64,000 bases of DNA from Rhodobacteraceae bacterium Araon29 (GTDB lineage Bacteria; Pseudomonadota; Alphaproteobacteria; Rhodobacterales; Rhodobacteraceae): positions 3,439,661-3,503,660 of the forward strand of contig CP046865.1 in the NCBI GenBank assembly GCA_039640505.1, in the 5' to 3' direction. The position numbers and the translations under genes were made by a program. Of the stretch, positions 17,724-27,828 are shown one piece after another; position 1 is the stretch's first letter, and each line of letters opens with the position of its first letter. The notes under the pieces were generated by a model, which made no database searches, had not been told where the DNA came from, and saw nothing but the letters and a program-made list of their open reading frames with translations.

Positions 17724-18626
17724 TTGTCTAAGGCTACTCTTACTCACCTAGCTCGGCTTGAGTCCGAAGCTGTTCATATCATCCGGGAAGTTGCCGCGGA
17801 AGCGGACAATCCTGTGATGCTTTATTCAGTGGGCAAGGACAGCGCCGTGATGCTGCATCTGGCGAAAAAGGCGTTTTATCCAGCGCCGCCTCCGTTTGCG
17901 CTTTTGCATGTAGATACCACTTGGAAATTTCAAGATATGTATGCTCTTCGTGATAGGGCGGCCAAAGAAGCAGGGATGGAGTTACTGGTGCACCAAAATC
18001 CCGAAGCTTTAGAAAAGGGCATTAACCCTTTTGATCATGGCCCGTTGCACACTGATATGTGGAAAACCGAGGGTTTAAAGCAAGCGCTGAATCATTATGG
18101 TTTTGATGCGGCCTTTGGTGGGGCTCGGCGGGATGAAGAAAAGAGCCGTGCGAAGGAACGTATTTTTAGCTTCCGCACAGCGCAACACCGCTGGGACCCC
18201 AAAGCACAGCGGCCAGAACTTTGGTCGCTTTATAACGCACGCAAAGCCAAAGGCGAAAGCATGCGGGTGTTTCCAATATCAAACTGGACCGAGCTTGATA
18301 TCTGGCAATATATACATCTTGAAAGCATCGAAATTGTACCGCTTTATCTTTCTCAACCGCGCCCAACTGTCGTGCGCGATGGTTTGATACTGATGGTAGA
18401 TGATGCCAGATTCCCATTAGATGGTGAAACACCAGTAATGCGCAATATTCGGTTTCGTACGCTTGGATGCTATCCACTGACAGGTGCTGTTGAAAGCGCT
18501 GCAACCACACTTCCAGAAGTGATACAAGAGATGCTTTTGACCTCTACATCCGAGCGGCAAGGCCGGGCCATCGACCATGATCAAGCCGCCTCAATGGAAG
18601 TCAAAAAACAACAAGGTTATTTTTAG
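17724..18626 (+). CDS. cysD: Sulfate adenylyltransferase small subunit
   Basis: A 300-residue PAPS-reductase-fold protein that makes adenosine 5'-phosphosulfate from ATP and sulfate together with CysN. The PP-loop is [19 protein letters not shown]. The region [20 protein letters not shown] and the C-terminal [16 protein letters not shown] are family hallmarks. It starts at a TTG (17724) with a strong AGGAAAGG ribosome-binding site eight bases upstream. Twelve bases separate it from cysNC, so the two form one operon for assimilatory sulfate activation. Confidence 0.96.
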   Translation: MSKATLTHLARLESEAVHIIREVAAEADNPVMLYSVGKDSAVMLHLAKKAFYPAPPPFALLHVDTTWKFQDMYALRDRAAKEAGMELLVHQNPEALEKGINPFDHGPLHTDMWKTEGLKQALNHYGFDAAFGGARRDEEKSRAKERIFSFRTAQHRWDPKAQRPELWSLYNARKAKGESMRVFPISNWTELDIWQYIHLESIEIVPLYLSQPRPTVVRDGLILMVDDARFPLDGETPVMRNIRFRTLGCYPLTGAVESAATTLPEVIQEMLLTSTSERQGRAIDHDQAASMEVKKQQGYF

Positions 18627-18638
18627 GTTAGGTGCGAA

Positions 18639-20543
18639 ATGACGAAATCATCATATAAAACTGACGCCCTGATCGCTGCGGACATAAACGCCTATCTAGA
18701 GGCGCATCAACACAAAAGCCTTTTGCGATTTATAACATGCGGCTCTGTAGACGATGGCAAATCCACTCTCATCGGCAGACTGCTGTATGACAGCAAGATG
18801 ATTTTTGAAGATCAATTGGAACAGTTAGAATCCGACAGTAAAAAACTGGGAACGCAGGGGGATGAGATCGACTTTGCGCTTCTGGTTGATGGTTTGGCAG
18901 CGGAGCGCGAACAAGGCATTACCATTGATGTTGCTTATCGGTTTTTTGCGACGGATAAACGAAAATTCATTGTCGCAGATACACCCGGTCATGAACAATA
19001 TACGCGTAATATGGTAACCGGAGCCTCCACAGCAGATTTGGCAGTCATCCTGATTGACGCGCGCAAGGGTATTTTAACACAGACCCGCCGGCATAGTTAT
19101 TTGTGTCACCTCATTGGTATCAAAAATATTGTACTGGCCGTCAATAAAATGGACTTGGTCCATTACGCAGAAGAAACTTTTGACCAGATTGTCGAAGACT
19201 ACAAACGCTTTGCCACAGAAATCGGCATCGGCAAATTCGCTGCCCTGCCGATCTCAGGGTTCAAAGGCGATAATATCACGGCTTTATCTGCGAATACCCC
19301 GTGGTATCAGGGTTCAACCCTGATGCAGCATTTGGAAACTATAAACCTTGAGCAGGCTAACGATGACCAAGACGCTTTTCGTATGCCTGTACAGTGGGTC
19401 AATCGACCGAACCTAGATTTTCGGGGCTTTTGCGGCAAAATTGCAAGTGGCCAAGTGCACCCGGGCGATGAAATCCGTATTCTACCCTCTGGAAAGACCT
19501 CGTATGTTGACCGTATTGTAACCCAAGACGGAGATTTAGATGTTGCGCAGAAAGACCAATCTGTCACCCTAACCCTGCGCGATGAGGTTGATTGTTCACG
19601 TGGGCAGATTATCACTGCTGCCAAGGAACCTTTGGAAGTTTCCGATCAATTTGAAACCACTTTGATCTGGATGGAAGAAGAGGCTCTAACGCCCGGGCGG
19701 GCCTATTATTTGAAAATTGGTGCACAAACAGTTTCAGCGACTGTTGCAGAACCAAAATACCAAATCAACGTGAACACACTGGATCACAGCGCAGCAAAGA
19801 CACTTGATCTTAATTCAATCGGCGTGGCCAATATAACCACCGACCGGGCCATTCCTTTTGCACCTTATTCAGAAAACCGTGAGCTTGGTGGGTTTATCCT
19901 TATTGATAAAATAACCAATGCGACAGTTGCTGCAGGTTTGATCAATTTTGCACTTCGTCGTGCCCAAAATATCCACTGGCAAGCAACTGATATCAATCGT
20001 GACCATCATGCAAATTTGAAAAATCAAAAACCGATGGTGCTTTGGCTTACAGGGCTTTCAGGATCAGGAAAATCCACGATTGCCAACGCTATCGAAAAAA
20101 AATTAGCACAAATGAATCGTCATACATTCCTATTGGACGGCGATAATGTAAGGCACGGGTTAAACAAAGACCTTGGATTCACAGAAGCTGACCGCATTGA
20201 AAATATCCGGCGCGTGGGTGAAGTTGCCCGGTTGATGACCGATGCAGGACTAATTGTTATTACAGCCTTTATCTCACCCTTTCGTGCCGAACGGGAAATG
20301 GTGCGCCAGATGATGCAACCAGGTGAATTTATTGAGGTCTTCATTGATACACCGCTGCACATTGCGGAACAGCGGGATGTAAAAGGATTATATGCCAAGG
20401 CGCGTGCTGGAGAATTAAAGAACTTTACTGGAATCGATAGCCCTTACGAGGCACCAGAAAACCCAGAAATTATAATTGATACAACACAAATGGATGTAGA
20501 ACCTGCTGCAGATAAAATCGTTAAACTGCTTATGGGTGGGTAA
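18639..20543 (+). CDS. cysNC: Bifunctional sulfate adenylyltransferase subunit 1 / adenylylsulfate kinase
   Basis: A 634-residue fusion. Residues 25-440 are the CysN GTPase, with P-loop [14 protein letters not shown], switch [14 protein letters not shown] and NKMDLV. It couples GTP hydrolysis to APS synthesis. Residues about 460-634 are the CysC APS kinase with a second P-loop [18 protein letters not shown] and [16 protein letters not shown], which phosphorylates APS to PAPS. The N-C fusion (NodQ type) is common in alphaproteobacteria. The product feeds sulfite and cysteine synthesis. Confidence 0.96.
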   Translation: MTKSSYKTDALIAADINAYLEAHQHKSLLRFITCGSVDDGKSTLIGRLLYDSKMIFEDQLEQLESDSKKLGTQGDEIDFALLVDGLAAEREQGITIDVAYRFFATDKRKFIVADTPGHEQYTRNMVTGASTADLAVILIDARKGILTQTRRHSYLCHLIGIKNIVLAVNKMDLVHYAEETFDQIVEDYKRFATEIGIGKFAALPISGFKGDNITALSANTPWYQGSTLMQHLETINLEQANDDQDAFRMPVQWVNRPNLDFRGFCGKIASGQVHPGDEIRILPSGKTSYVDRIVTQDGDLDVAQKDQSVTLTLRDEVDCSRGQIITAAKEPLEVSDQFETTLIWMEEEALTPGRAYYLKIGAQTVSATVAEPKYQINVNTLDHSAAKTLDLNSIGVANITTDRAIPFAPYSENRELGGFILIDKITNATVAAGLINFALRRAQNIHWQATDINRDHHANLKNQKPMVLWLTGLSGSGKSTIANAIEKKLAQMNRHTFLLDGDNVRHGLNKDLGFTEADRIENIRRVGEVARLMTDAGLIVITAFISPFRAEREMVRQMMQPGEFIEVFIDTPLHIAEQRDVKGLYAKARAGELKNFTGIDSPYEAPENPEIIIDTTQMDVEPAADKIVKLLMGG

Positions 20544-20741
20544 GCCGAAAAAAACGCTTTCGCCAGATTTAAAGCGATCCCGAAAGGGAAAGGCTGTTAT
20601 TAGTCAAGTGATTAATCTTGTGGCAATAGGTCAAAAATATAACCTATTCGCTGGATCATCTAGAGCCCCTGTTCCAGAATTATATTGACCGGTTGGTAAA
20701 AAGTAATGCAGTGTTTGTCTTGTTCCAGATGGGGGAAAACT

Positions 20742-21734
20742 ATGAAAATTCTTAGCAAAATAAATCGTAGACTTGCCATTGCAATTCTGTTTGCTGTGGG
20801 AGCATCACTCACCAGCGGTGTGGTTGCTGCGGAAAAAATCAAAGTGGCAGCAATCTATACGCTACCTGTAGAACAGCAATGGATTAGCCGAATTCACAAA
20901 GCGTTAAATGCCGCTCAGGATCGGGGTGACATAGAATATCTTTATTCCGAAAATGTTGCAAATAACGACTATGAACGGGTGATGCGGGAATATGCAGAGC
21001 AAGGTCAGCAACTCATCGTTGGTGAAGTCTTTGGCTTAGAGCGGGCGGCTCGGAATGTGGCGAAAGATTATCAAGATACGGCGTTCCTGATGGGGTCTTC
21101 CTTTGGTCCCGTCGCACCGAACTTTTCTGTATTTGACAACTGGATCCACGAGCCGAGCTATCTGTCTGGTTTGGTGGCCGGTTCTATGACGGAATCGAAT
21201 TTAATCGGAATGGTTGGGGGTTACGCAATCCCGGAAGTTAACCGGTTGATGCATGCCTTTATGGATGGCGCGCGCGAAGTTAATCCTGACGTCAAGTTTA
21301 TGGTTAACTTTATCGACAGTTGGTATGATCCACCCAAAGCAAAAGAAAGTGCTTTTGCTATGATGGATGCAGGTGCAGATATTATGTATGCTGAACGCTT
21401 TGGAGTGTCGGACGCGGCCGTAGAACGCGGTGTAAAGGCGATCGGAAATGTCATTGATACGGCCGCCGATTATCCAGACACAATTCTTGCCTCAGCGCTA
21501 TGGCATATGGAAGCAACGATCGACAAAGCAATTTCTAATGTGGCCGACGGCCGCTTTGAAGCCGCTGATTATGGTCAATACAGCTTTATGGCCTATGGCG
21601 GTGGATCATTGGTATTGGACAGCTCATTGGTTCCAGCCGATGTGGTCGAACTTGTCACAGCTCGAGAAACCGAAATAAATGATGGGCTGTTTCGTGTAAA
21701 CGTGAACGACGCCCGTCCCATTTCTGACAATTAA
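20742..21734 (+). CDS. BMP-family ABC transporter substrate-binding protein
   Basis: A 330-residue periplasmic protein. The ATG at 20742, with GGGGGAAAA just upstream, gives a normal Sec signal peptide (residues 1-28, cleavage near VVAAEK). No lipobox Cys is present, so it is probably soluble. The mature part has the PBP1/BMP fold typical of nucleoside or nucleobase binding proteins of the BmpA/NupN group. Its operon continues with an ATPase, two permeases and a cytosine-deaminase-like enzyme, suggesting a purine, pyrimidine or related heterocycle as ligand. Confidence 0.9.
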   Translation: MKILSKINRRLAIAILFAVGASLTSGVVAAEKIKVAAIYTLPVEQQWISRIHKALNAAQDRGDIEYLYSENVANNDYERVMREYAEQGQQLIVGEVFGLERAARNVAKDYQDTAFLMGSSFGPVAPNFSVFDNWIHEPSYLSGLVAGSMTESNLIGMVGGYAIPEVNRLMHAFMDGAREVNPDVKFMVNFIDSWYDPPKAKESAFAMMDAGADIMYAERFGVSDAAVERGVKAIGNVIDTAADYPDTILASALWHMEATIDKAISNVADGRFEAADYGQYSFMAYGGGSLVLDSSLVPADVVELVTARETEINDGLFRVNVNDARPISDN

Positions 21735-21744
21735 TTGAAACCTG

Positions 21745-21772
21745 CACTGGCCTGCCACCCGGCAGGCCAGTG
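21745..21772 (+). terminator. Strong intercistronic hairpin after the binding-protein gene
   Basis: A perfect 12-base-pair stem (CACTGGCCTGCC with GGCAGGCCAGTG) has an ACCC loop. It is followed by TTTATAAAA rather than a long U-run. It sits between the binding-protein gene and the ATPase gene. Hairpins here usually stabilise the upstream mRNA or partly terminate, giving more binding protein than transporter. Confidence 0.75.
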
Positions 21773-21793
21773 TTTATAAAAGGTGAAGATTAG

Positions 21794-23305
21794 GTGGGCA
21801 AAGTACTTGCGCTTAAAGGCCTATCCAAACGATTTGGATCTGTTCAAGCGAACGCAGCAATAGACCTTGACCTCAACAAAGGTGAGGTTTTGGCGCTTCT
21901 GGGTGAGAACGGGTCTGGTAAGACCACATTGATGAACATGCTCTTTGGGCATTATCTGCCTGACTCCGGCAGTATAGAGGTTGCAGATAGTCAAGGCTCG
22001 TTGCAATCACTCACCCTAGGGCATCCCCAAATTTCACTCAAAAAAGGCATTGGCATGGTGCATCAGCACTTTACGCTGGCCGAAAACCTCAATGCATTGG
22101 ACAATATAACCTTAGGGACCGAACCGCTCTTATCTTTTCAAAGAAACACGCTGACCGCACGTAAAAAATTAGATAAAATTATGGATGATACGGGCTTATT
22201 TGCGCCCCTAGATATTGCTGTTGGAAAATTGTCTGTCGGAGAAAGGCAACGAATAGAAATCTTAAAGGCGCTCTATAGGGATGTGCGGATTCTGGTGCTT
22301 GATGAACCAACAGCAGTGCTCACACCACAAGAGGCCGATGACCTTTTCGACAATATCAACACGATGGCTAAAAACGGTTTATCGGTTATTTTCATCTCAC
22401 ATAAACTGCGTGAAGTGCTTTCATTTTCTCAGCGCATTGTTGTTTTGCGACAGGGTAAAAAAGTTGGTGAATTGGTTACTAATAAGACCAATGAAAGTGA
22501 AATCGCTCATCTGATGGTTGGCGGCGGGGTCAAGAGCGCCGAACGGGAAACTTGCATGCCCGGTGAAGCTGTTTTGCAACTTAACCAAGTTAGCATCACT
22601 GGCCGCTCTAAACGCGACAGTTTGTTTGAGCAATCACTAGAAGCTCGCGCACATGAAATTCTCGGCATCGCCGGCGTTTCTGGCAATGGTCAAGCGGCAC
22701 TTGCCAGCTTGATTGCAGGGTTAGAGGTACCCGAAAACGGATCAATCTTAATAGATGGCAGTGCGGTTGAAAAACCAACGCCAAAGAAGATGATAGGGGC
22801 CGGCGTAGGCCGCATTCCTGAGGACCGGCATCATGAAGGTATCATTGGAAAAATGAATTTGGCCGATAATCTGATCATCGAAAAACTCGATGATACGGAA
22901 ATACAAAATTTTGGCATTTTGAAGCAAGGTAAAATAAAAACCAGCGCGGCTGACCTTTGTGAAACTTACGACGTACGCGGCCCTGGTGTTGACGCAGAAG
23001 CCAGACTTTTCTCAGGCGGTAACATCCAAAAAATGATCCTTGCGAGAGTCTTTGAACAAAACCCCAAGTTAATTTTGGCAAATCAACCTACCCGCGGTTT
23101 AGACATGGGGGCCAGCGCAGAGGTTCGGCGTAGACTTCTCGACGCTCGAAAGAACGGTGCGGCTATCCTTTTAATTTCTGAAGATCTTGATGAGGTTCTT
23201 GCCCTGTCTGATAGAATACTTGTTATTCATGATGGAAATTTAATTCCTGCAGAGACACGTGATCGCGCTCAAATTGGTTTACTCATGGCGGGGACAGCAG
23301 CGTAA
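21794..23305 (+). CDS. ABC transporter ATPase, duplicated (nucleoside/nucleobase uptake type)
   Basis: A 503-residue protein with two ATP-binding cassettes. The first is complete: Walker A LLGENGSGKTTLMNMLFG, signature KLSVGERQRIEILKALYRD, Walker B LVLDEPTAVLT. The second is degenerate at Walker A (GIAGVSGNGQAALASL) but keeps LFSGGNIQKMILARV. This duplicated architecture is shared with ribose and BMP-type nucleoside importers. It starts at GTG 21794 and its stop overlaps the first permease (TAATG). Confidence 0.93.
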   Translation: MGKVLALKGLSKRFGSVQANAAIDLDLNKGEVLALLGENGSGKTTLMNMLFGHYLPDSGSIEVADSQGSLQSLTLGHPQISLKKGIGMVHQHFTLAENLNALDNITLGTEPLLSFQRNTLTARKKLDKIMDDTGLFAPLDIAVGKLSVGERQRIEILKALYRDVRILVLDEPTAVLTPQEADDLFDNINTMAKNGLSVIFISHKLREVLSFSQRIVVLRQGKKVGELVTNKTNESEIAHLMVGGGVKSAERETCMPGEAVLQLNQVSITGRSKRDSLFEQSLEARAHEILGIAGVSGNGQAALASLIAGLEVPENGSILIDGSAVEKPTPKKMIGAGVGRIPEDRHHEGIIGKMNLADNLIIEKLDDTEIQNFGILKQGKIKTSAADLCETYDVRGPGVDAEARLFSGGNIQKMILARVFEQNPKLILANQPTRGLDMGASAEVRRRLLDARKNGAAILLISEDLDEVLALSDRILVIHDGNLIPAETRDRAQIGLLMAGTAA

Positions 23306-24381
23306 TGCGTATAGAACCTCGCTCAAAGGTTTCAAAAACCCTGATAATCTCAGTTCCAATATTGTCATCTATTGCGGCTCTACTAATTGCGGCTATCCCA
23401 ATCAGTTTTGCAGGGGCAAATATTCTGCGAGCCTATCAAGAAATGTTTTTTGGTGTTTTTGGCTCTATTTTCTCATTTTCGGAAATGCTGACCCGGGCGA
23501 CACCGTTAATATTTACCGGATTGGCGGCGGCACTTGCCTTTAGAGCGCGTCTTTGGAACATCGGAGCAGAGGGGCAGCTTTATCTAGGCGCTTTGCTTTC
23601 AGTGGTCGTCGGTACTGGATATTTTGACCTGCCACCACTGCTTTTGACACCGATCATTATATTATGTGGCGCAATGGCTGGCGCTGTTGGAATGGCAGTG
23701 CCGACTTTTTTGAAAGTTCGCTTTGGGGCAGATGAAGTGGTCACAACACTTTTGCTGAACTTCGTGATTTTGATTTTTATTCAAATGATGCTGGAAGGCG
23801 CACTGAAAGACCCAATGGGATTAGGTTGGCCGCAATCCTCTCCGATTGTAGAAGAAGCGATGCTACCAAAATTAATACCGCGGATGCGGGTCCACTCGGG
23901 ATTGATTGTTGCCATTGTTTGCGCAGTTGTCGTTCATTTTGTTCTGTCTCGTACGGTCTGGGGCTTTCGTGTCCGCGCTGTGGGGGAAAATGCAACGGCC
24001 GCAAGATACGCGGGCATTCCCGTTAATCGTTCGCTTTTCATGGTCGCTATCTTCTCAGGTGCTCTGGCCGGTTTGGCGGGGGTTTCCGAAGTTGCGGGAT
24101 TAAAGGGATATCTAACGGCTGATCTATCACCCGGTTTTGGCTATACAGGGATTGTCGTGGCTATGCTGGCAGGCTTGTCACCCCTAGGCGTGGTTTTGGC
24201 GGCTTTGTTTATTGCTTCAGTTTTTGTCGGTGCAGATAGTATGAGCCGAGCCATGGGCGTTTCTTCTTATTTAGCAGATCTTGTGGTCGCATTATCACTT
24301 TTATCTGTTTTGATTGGCGGCTTTGTGACCCATTTTCGAGTAGTCTGGTCTAAGAGGCCGCTGGAGAAGACAGATGATTGA
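23305..24381 (+). CDS. ABC transporter permease 1 (BMP/nucleoside type)
   Basis: A 358-residue polytopic membrane protein of the BPD_transp_2 family, about nine helices. The motif LAFRARLWNIGAEGQLYLGAL is the permease signature of this group. The stretch FRVRAVGENATAARYAGIPVN is the cytoplasmic coupling-helix region contacting the ATPase. It overlaps the ATPase gene by one base and the second permease gene by eight bases, so stoichiometric synthesis is expected. Confidence 0.93.
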   Translation: MRIEPRSKVSKTLIISVPILSSIAALLIAAIPISFAGANILRAYQEMFFGVFGSIFSFSEMLTRATPLIFTGLAAALAFRARLWNIGAEGQLYLGALLSVVVGTGYFDLPPLLLTPIIILCGAMAGAVGMAVPTFLKVRFGADEVVTTLLLNFVILIFIQMMLEGALKDPMGLGWPQSSPIVEEAMLPKLIPRMRVHSGLIVAIVCAVVVHFVLSRTVWGFRVRAVGENATAARYAGIPVNRSLFMVAIFSGALAGLAGVSEVAGLKGYLTADLSPGFGYTGIVVAMLAGLSPLGVVLAALFIASVFVGADSMSRAMGVSSYLADLVVALSLLSVLIGGFVTHFRVVWSKRPLEKTDD

Positions 24382-25318
24382 TATCTTGAACATATTACTC
24401 AGCGAGTCGTTTTGGGCAGCGTCATTGCGGATAGCCTCACCCTTAATTTTTGGTGTTCTTGGCGCTCTTTTATGTGAGCGCGCAGGTGTTTTAAACCTTG
24501 GTATCGAAGGTATTTTCGTGGCTGGAGCTATGGCCGGTTGGATGGCTGTTTGGCTTGGGGCCGGGCTTTGGGGCGGAGTATTTTTTGCGCTCCTTGCTGG
24601 CGGCGCACTGGGTTTATTACATGGAATTTTAACTGTTCCTATGGGGCTTTCTCAGCATGTATCAGGACTAGGAGTTACATTATTTGCCACCTCGTTGAGT
24701 TATTTTGTCTATCGAACCTCGCTGCCAGCCGTTTCTTCCCCCCCGCGTATAGAACCATTTCGGGCGCTTGATATCCCAATCCTTTCCGACTTGCCGTTTG
24801 TTGGGCCGGTATTGTTCCAGCAAACCGCCCTTACATGGCTGGCCCTTATTTTGGTTGCCGTCATCTGGTATGTGATGAACCGCACGCCGCTGGGCTCTGC
24901 GTTGCGTGCTGTTGGGGACAACCCGGACAGCGTCGATGCACAGGGGCTTTCCGTTTATGCATTACGCATCGGCGCGGTTGTTGCGGGCTCGTCTTTGATG
25001 GCGCTGGGGGGCGCATTTTTGACCATGTCGGCCTTTGATGCGTTCTTTTTTGGCATGGTCAACGGACGTGGTTGGATTTGTATTGCCTTGGTGATTTTCG
25101 CCAGTTGGCAACCGGGCAAGGCCCTGCTTGGGGCTTTGCTCTTTGGGGCTTTTGATGCACTGCAGGTTCGCCTTCAAACCGAAGTAGGTGCCTTGGTGCC
25201 CGGACAGGTTTTCTTAATGGCGCCATATCTTCTATCCATTTTGGCACTTGTGATAGCCGCACGCCGCGCAGATTACCCGCGCGCCTTGTTGACCCCATGG
25301 TTCAAAGGTCAAAGATAA
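24374..25318 (+). CDS. ABC transporter permease 2 (BMP/nucleoside type)
   Basis: A 314-residue polytopic membrane protein, the second half of the heterodimeric channel. LCERAGVLNLGIEGIFVAGAMAG is the family signature and LGSALRAVGDNPDSVDAQGLS is the coupling loop. The start overlaps the end of permease 1. The deaminase gene begins ten bases after its stop, with its own AAGGAAG ribosome-binding site, tying substrate uptake directly to deamination. Confidence 0.93.
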   Translation: MIDILNILLSESFWAASLRIASPLIFGVLGALLCERAGVLNLGIEGIFVAGAMAGWMAVWLGAGLWGGVFFALLAGGALGLLHGILTVPMGLSQHVSGLGVTLFATSLSYFVYRTSLPAVSSPPRIEPFRALDIPILSDLPFVGPVLFQQTALTWLALILVAVIWYVMNRTPLGSALRAVGDNPDSVDAQGLSVYALRIGAVVAGSSLMALGGAFLTMSAFDAFFFGMVNGRGWICIALVIFASWQPGKALLGALLFGAFDALQVRLQTEVGALVPGQVFLMAPYLLSILALVIAARRADYPRALLTPWFKGQR

Positions 25319-25328
25319 GGAAGTCATC

Positions 25329-26612
25329 ATGTTTGATCTAATTGTAAAAAATGCAAATCTTCCAAACGGAAAGAGTGGCTTTGATATTGGGTGCAAGGGC
25401 AATATCATCATGGCCATCGAAAAAAATATCTCAGCAGAGGCCGGACAGGTTATTGATGCCGGTGGACACCTTGTTTCTCCACCTTTCGTTGACCCGCATT
25501 TTCACATGGACGCGACGCTTTCTTTAGGCACGCCTAGGATGAATGTGTCAGGAACGCTGCTTGAAGGGATCAGCTTATGGGGCGAGCTAAAACCAATACA
25601 AAGCGTCGAGCAGATCTTTGAGCGCGCGATGCGCTACTGCGATCTGGCCGTTTCCATGGGACTTGGTGCAATCCGCAGCCACGTTGACGTTTGTGATGAC
25701 ACTTTAAAAGGCGTGGAGGCCCTACTTGAGGTGCAAAAGCAAGTTGCAGCCTATATAGATCTGCAACTCGTTGCCTTTCCTCAGGACGGCGTTTTTCGCG
25801 ACCCAACCGCATTAAACAACCTCAATCGAGCGCTTGATATGGGCGTGTCAATTGTTGGAGGCATCCCGCATTTTGAGCGAACAATGGAGGAAGGTGCAAA
25901 CTCTGTTCGCGCCCTGTGTAAAATTGCTGCCGAACGGGGGCTTATGGTTGATATGCACTGCGATGAAAGTGATGACCCGCACAGCCGCCATATTGAAACT
26001 TTAGCCTTTGAAACCCAAAGGCTCGGCCTAGAAGGGCGGGTGGCAGGCTCGCACCTTACCTCGATGCACTCAATGGATAATTACTATGTCTCTAAATTGA
26101 TCCCTTTGATTGCAGAGGCCGGTGTACATGCAATCCCAAACCCACTGATCAATATCATGTTGCAGGGACGCCATGACAGTTATCCGAAACGCCGGGGCCA
26201 AACGCGTGTCAGAGAACTTCGCGACGCAGGTATAACCGTGGGCTTTGGGTCGGATTGCGTAATGGATCCTTGGTACTCACTTGGCAAAGCCGATATGTTG
26301 GATGTTGCATTCATGGGTCTTCATGTTGGCCAGCTTTCTAGCCGTGCTGATATGAGGTGGTGCTTTGATGCAGTTACAAAAAACTCTGCGAAAATAATGG
26401 GGTTAGAAAAATACGGTGTGGGCGTTGGCAACTATGCCGATATGGTAATTCTTCAGGCAAAGGATCCAATCGAAGCCATAAGGTTGCGTCCAACTCGTCT
26501 TGCCGTCATTCGAAGGGGAAAATTGATCGCACAAACCACCCAAAGCGTTTCCAAGTTACATCTATCAGACCGGCCGGATGAATTAAAACCGGATGACTAT
26601 GCACCAGAATAA
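25329..26612 (+). CDS. Cytosine deaminase-like amidohydrolase
   Basis: A 427-residue metal-dependent amidohydrolase of the CodA group. Visible ligands match E. coli cytosine deaminase: HFH in PFVDPHFHMDATLS, His and Glu in MVDMHCDESDDP, His in AGSHLTSMHS, and Asp in VGFGSDCVMDP. The substrate-side loop GGIPHFERTM is also conserved. It would hydrolyse an exocyclic or ring amidine of a pyrimidine, creatinine or similar ring. The gene is the last of the ABC-transporter operon and converges on the M24/M20 pair. Those neighbours make substrates such as creatinine-like rings worth considering beside cytosine. Confidence 0.88.
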   Translation: MFDLIVKNANLPNGKSGFDIGCKGNIIMAIEKNISAEAGQVIDAGGHLVSPPFVDPHFHMDATLSLGTPRMNVSGTLLEGISLWGELKPIQSVEQIFERAMRYCDLAVSMGLGAIRSHVDVCDDTLKGVEALLEVQKQVAAYIDLQLVAFPQDGVFRDPTALNNLNRALDMGVSIVGGIPHFERTMEEGANSVRALCKIAAERGLMVDMHCDESDDPHSRHIETLAFETQRLGLEGRVAGSHLTSMHSMDNYYVSKLIPLIAEAGVHAIPNPLINIMLQGRHDSYPKRRGQTRVRELRDAGITVGFGSDCVMDPWYSLGKADMLDVAFMGLHVGQLSSRADMRWCFDAVTKNSAKIMGLEKYGVGVGNYADMVILQAKDPIEAIRLRPTRLAVIRRGKLIAQTTQSVSKLHLSDRPDELKPDDYAPE

Positions 26613-26682
26613 GACGCCCTTGCGCCATCAAAGGCCTCTACCCAAACATTTTTGATGCGGTTTTATGCTGCAACAGGCGGCA

Positions 26683-27828
26683 TTAAATTATAACATCTTT
26701 CAGTGATTTTGGGTGGTTTGTCAGAAGCTCGTATCCATCTTCGGTGATGATGACACTATCCCCGACTTGGGCGCGGAAACTATCGACTGTCACCGATCCG
26801 TCCACGGCAAATACCATTCCCGGCTCTATGCGTGTTTTGTCGCCGGTCACAAGCTGGGGTTTTTCGAGAAAGCTAAAGCCCGTGGCGCGGCCACATCGAA
26901 ATGGATAGTCATATCCTGCGTCTTGAATGACTTTGGCATAAGCCGCGTGGACAGCTTCGGCGGTAATCCCCGGGCGCAAAACAGCAAGTGCAGCTTTTTG
27001 GCTTTCAATCGCCACGTCATAAACTGCCGCTTGTGATTTGTCTGCTATTTCCCCGATCCAAAAGGTACGATCAAAACCAAGCTTAAATCGGTGGAAATTT
27101 GTCATGCCACAAAAGCATAAAAATACCGGTTCACCAGTTTTCATAATCCGCGTTGTGGCGCGGTGATGGGTTTTGGTAATCTCTTTTCCAGAGGCCATAA
27201 TTTGCAGAAAATGCGTATTTGGCGACATGTCAGTGTCTTCATAATTCGCACTGAGCAATTCTGCTGCTGTTCTAGTTCCTGCCTGCGAGGTTGCAATAGC
27301 AACTTCATACTCTGGGACACCGTCTTTGATCGCAGCACGGCCAGCAGCCATCATAGCATTTGCAACCTGCCCTGCATCCCGAGCGAGTTGTAACTCTTGC
27401 GCGGATTTTATCATCCGCATGTCAGCCAAAATGGATGAGACGCTAGAGATCGTTTCGGCACCAAGCAAATCGTCCATATAACGGCGCACAATTGGCGGCA
27501 TATGATCGGGTTCTATACCAACGCAAGCAGCTCCGTGAACAGCTTTTGGTAATTCCGCGCGCCACTCTTGGCCCATCCCATCATTCCAAGCGGCAATTTG
27601 ATCTACCTTGGCAGAGACCTTGGCCATATTGAGATCAATAGTTGGGGTGATCAGCAGGCTTTGTCCATCTTGTGAAATAACAAGAATGGTCGGCCGGCCG
27701 AACTCCATGTAAAGATAGTCATAATATCCCGTGAGGTAATAAATGTTGTCTTCATCGGTAACCAAAGCCACATCGACATTCTTTTCACACAGTCTTTGGC
27801 AAAATCTTTGAATCCGAGACGCATACAT
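26683..27828 (-). CDS. Creatinase-like M24-family protein lacking metal ligands
   Basis: A 381-residue pita-bread-fold protein with an N-terminal creatinase/prolidase domain (residues 1-135) and a C-terminal M24 domain. The canonical metal ligands of M24 peptidases are replaced: the first two aspartates are gone in FLCFCGMTNFHRFKLGFDRTF, and the histidine of GHGIG is Arg in CGRATGFSFLEKP. The His-rich ITKTHHRATTR, used by creatinase, is kept. Creatinase is the known metal-free member of this fold and hydrolyses creatine to sarcosine and urea. The ATG at 27828 overlaps the M20 stop (TGATG). Confidence 0.85.
   Translation of the reverse strand: MYASRIQRFCQRLCEKNVDVALVTDEDNIYYLTGYYDYLYMEFGRPTILVISQDGQSLLITPTIDLNMAKVSAKVDQIAAWNDGMGQEWRAELPKAVHGAACVGIEPDHMPPIVRRYMDDLLGAETISSVSSILADMRMIKSAQELQLARDAGQVANAMMAAGRAAIKDGVPEYEVAIATSQAGTRTAAELLSANYEDTDMSPNTHFLQIMASGKEITKTHHRATTRIMKTGEPVFLCFCGMTNFHRFKLGFDRTFWIGEIADKSQAAVYDVAIESQKAALAVLRPGITAEAVHAAYAKVIQDAGYDYPFRCGRATGFSFLEKPQLVTGDKTRIEPGMVFAVDGSVTVDSFRAQVGDSVIITEDGYELLTNHPKSLKDVII

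Noticed and set aside
20544-20600. Rho-independent terminator after cysNC
   Set aside because: A CGCTTT/AAAGCG pairing and a GGGAAAGG run are present but no stable stem is followed by a U-run.
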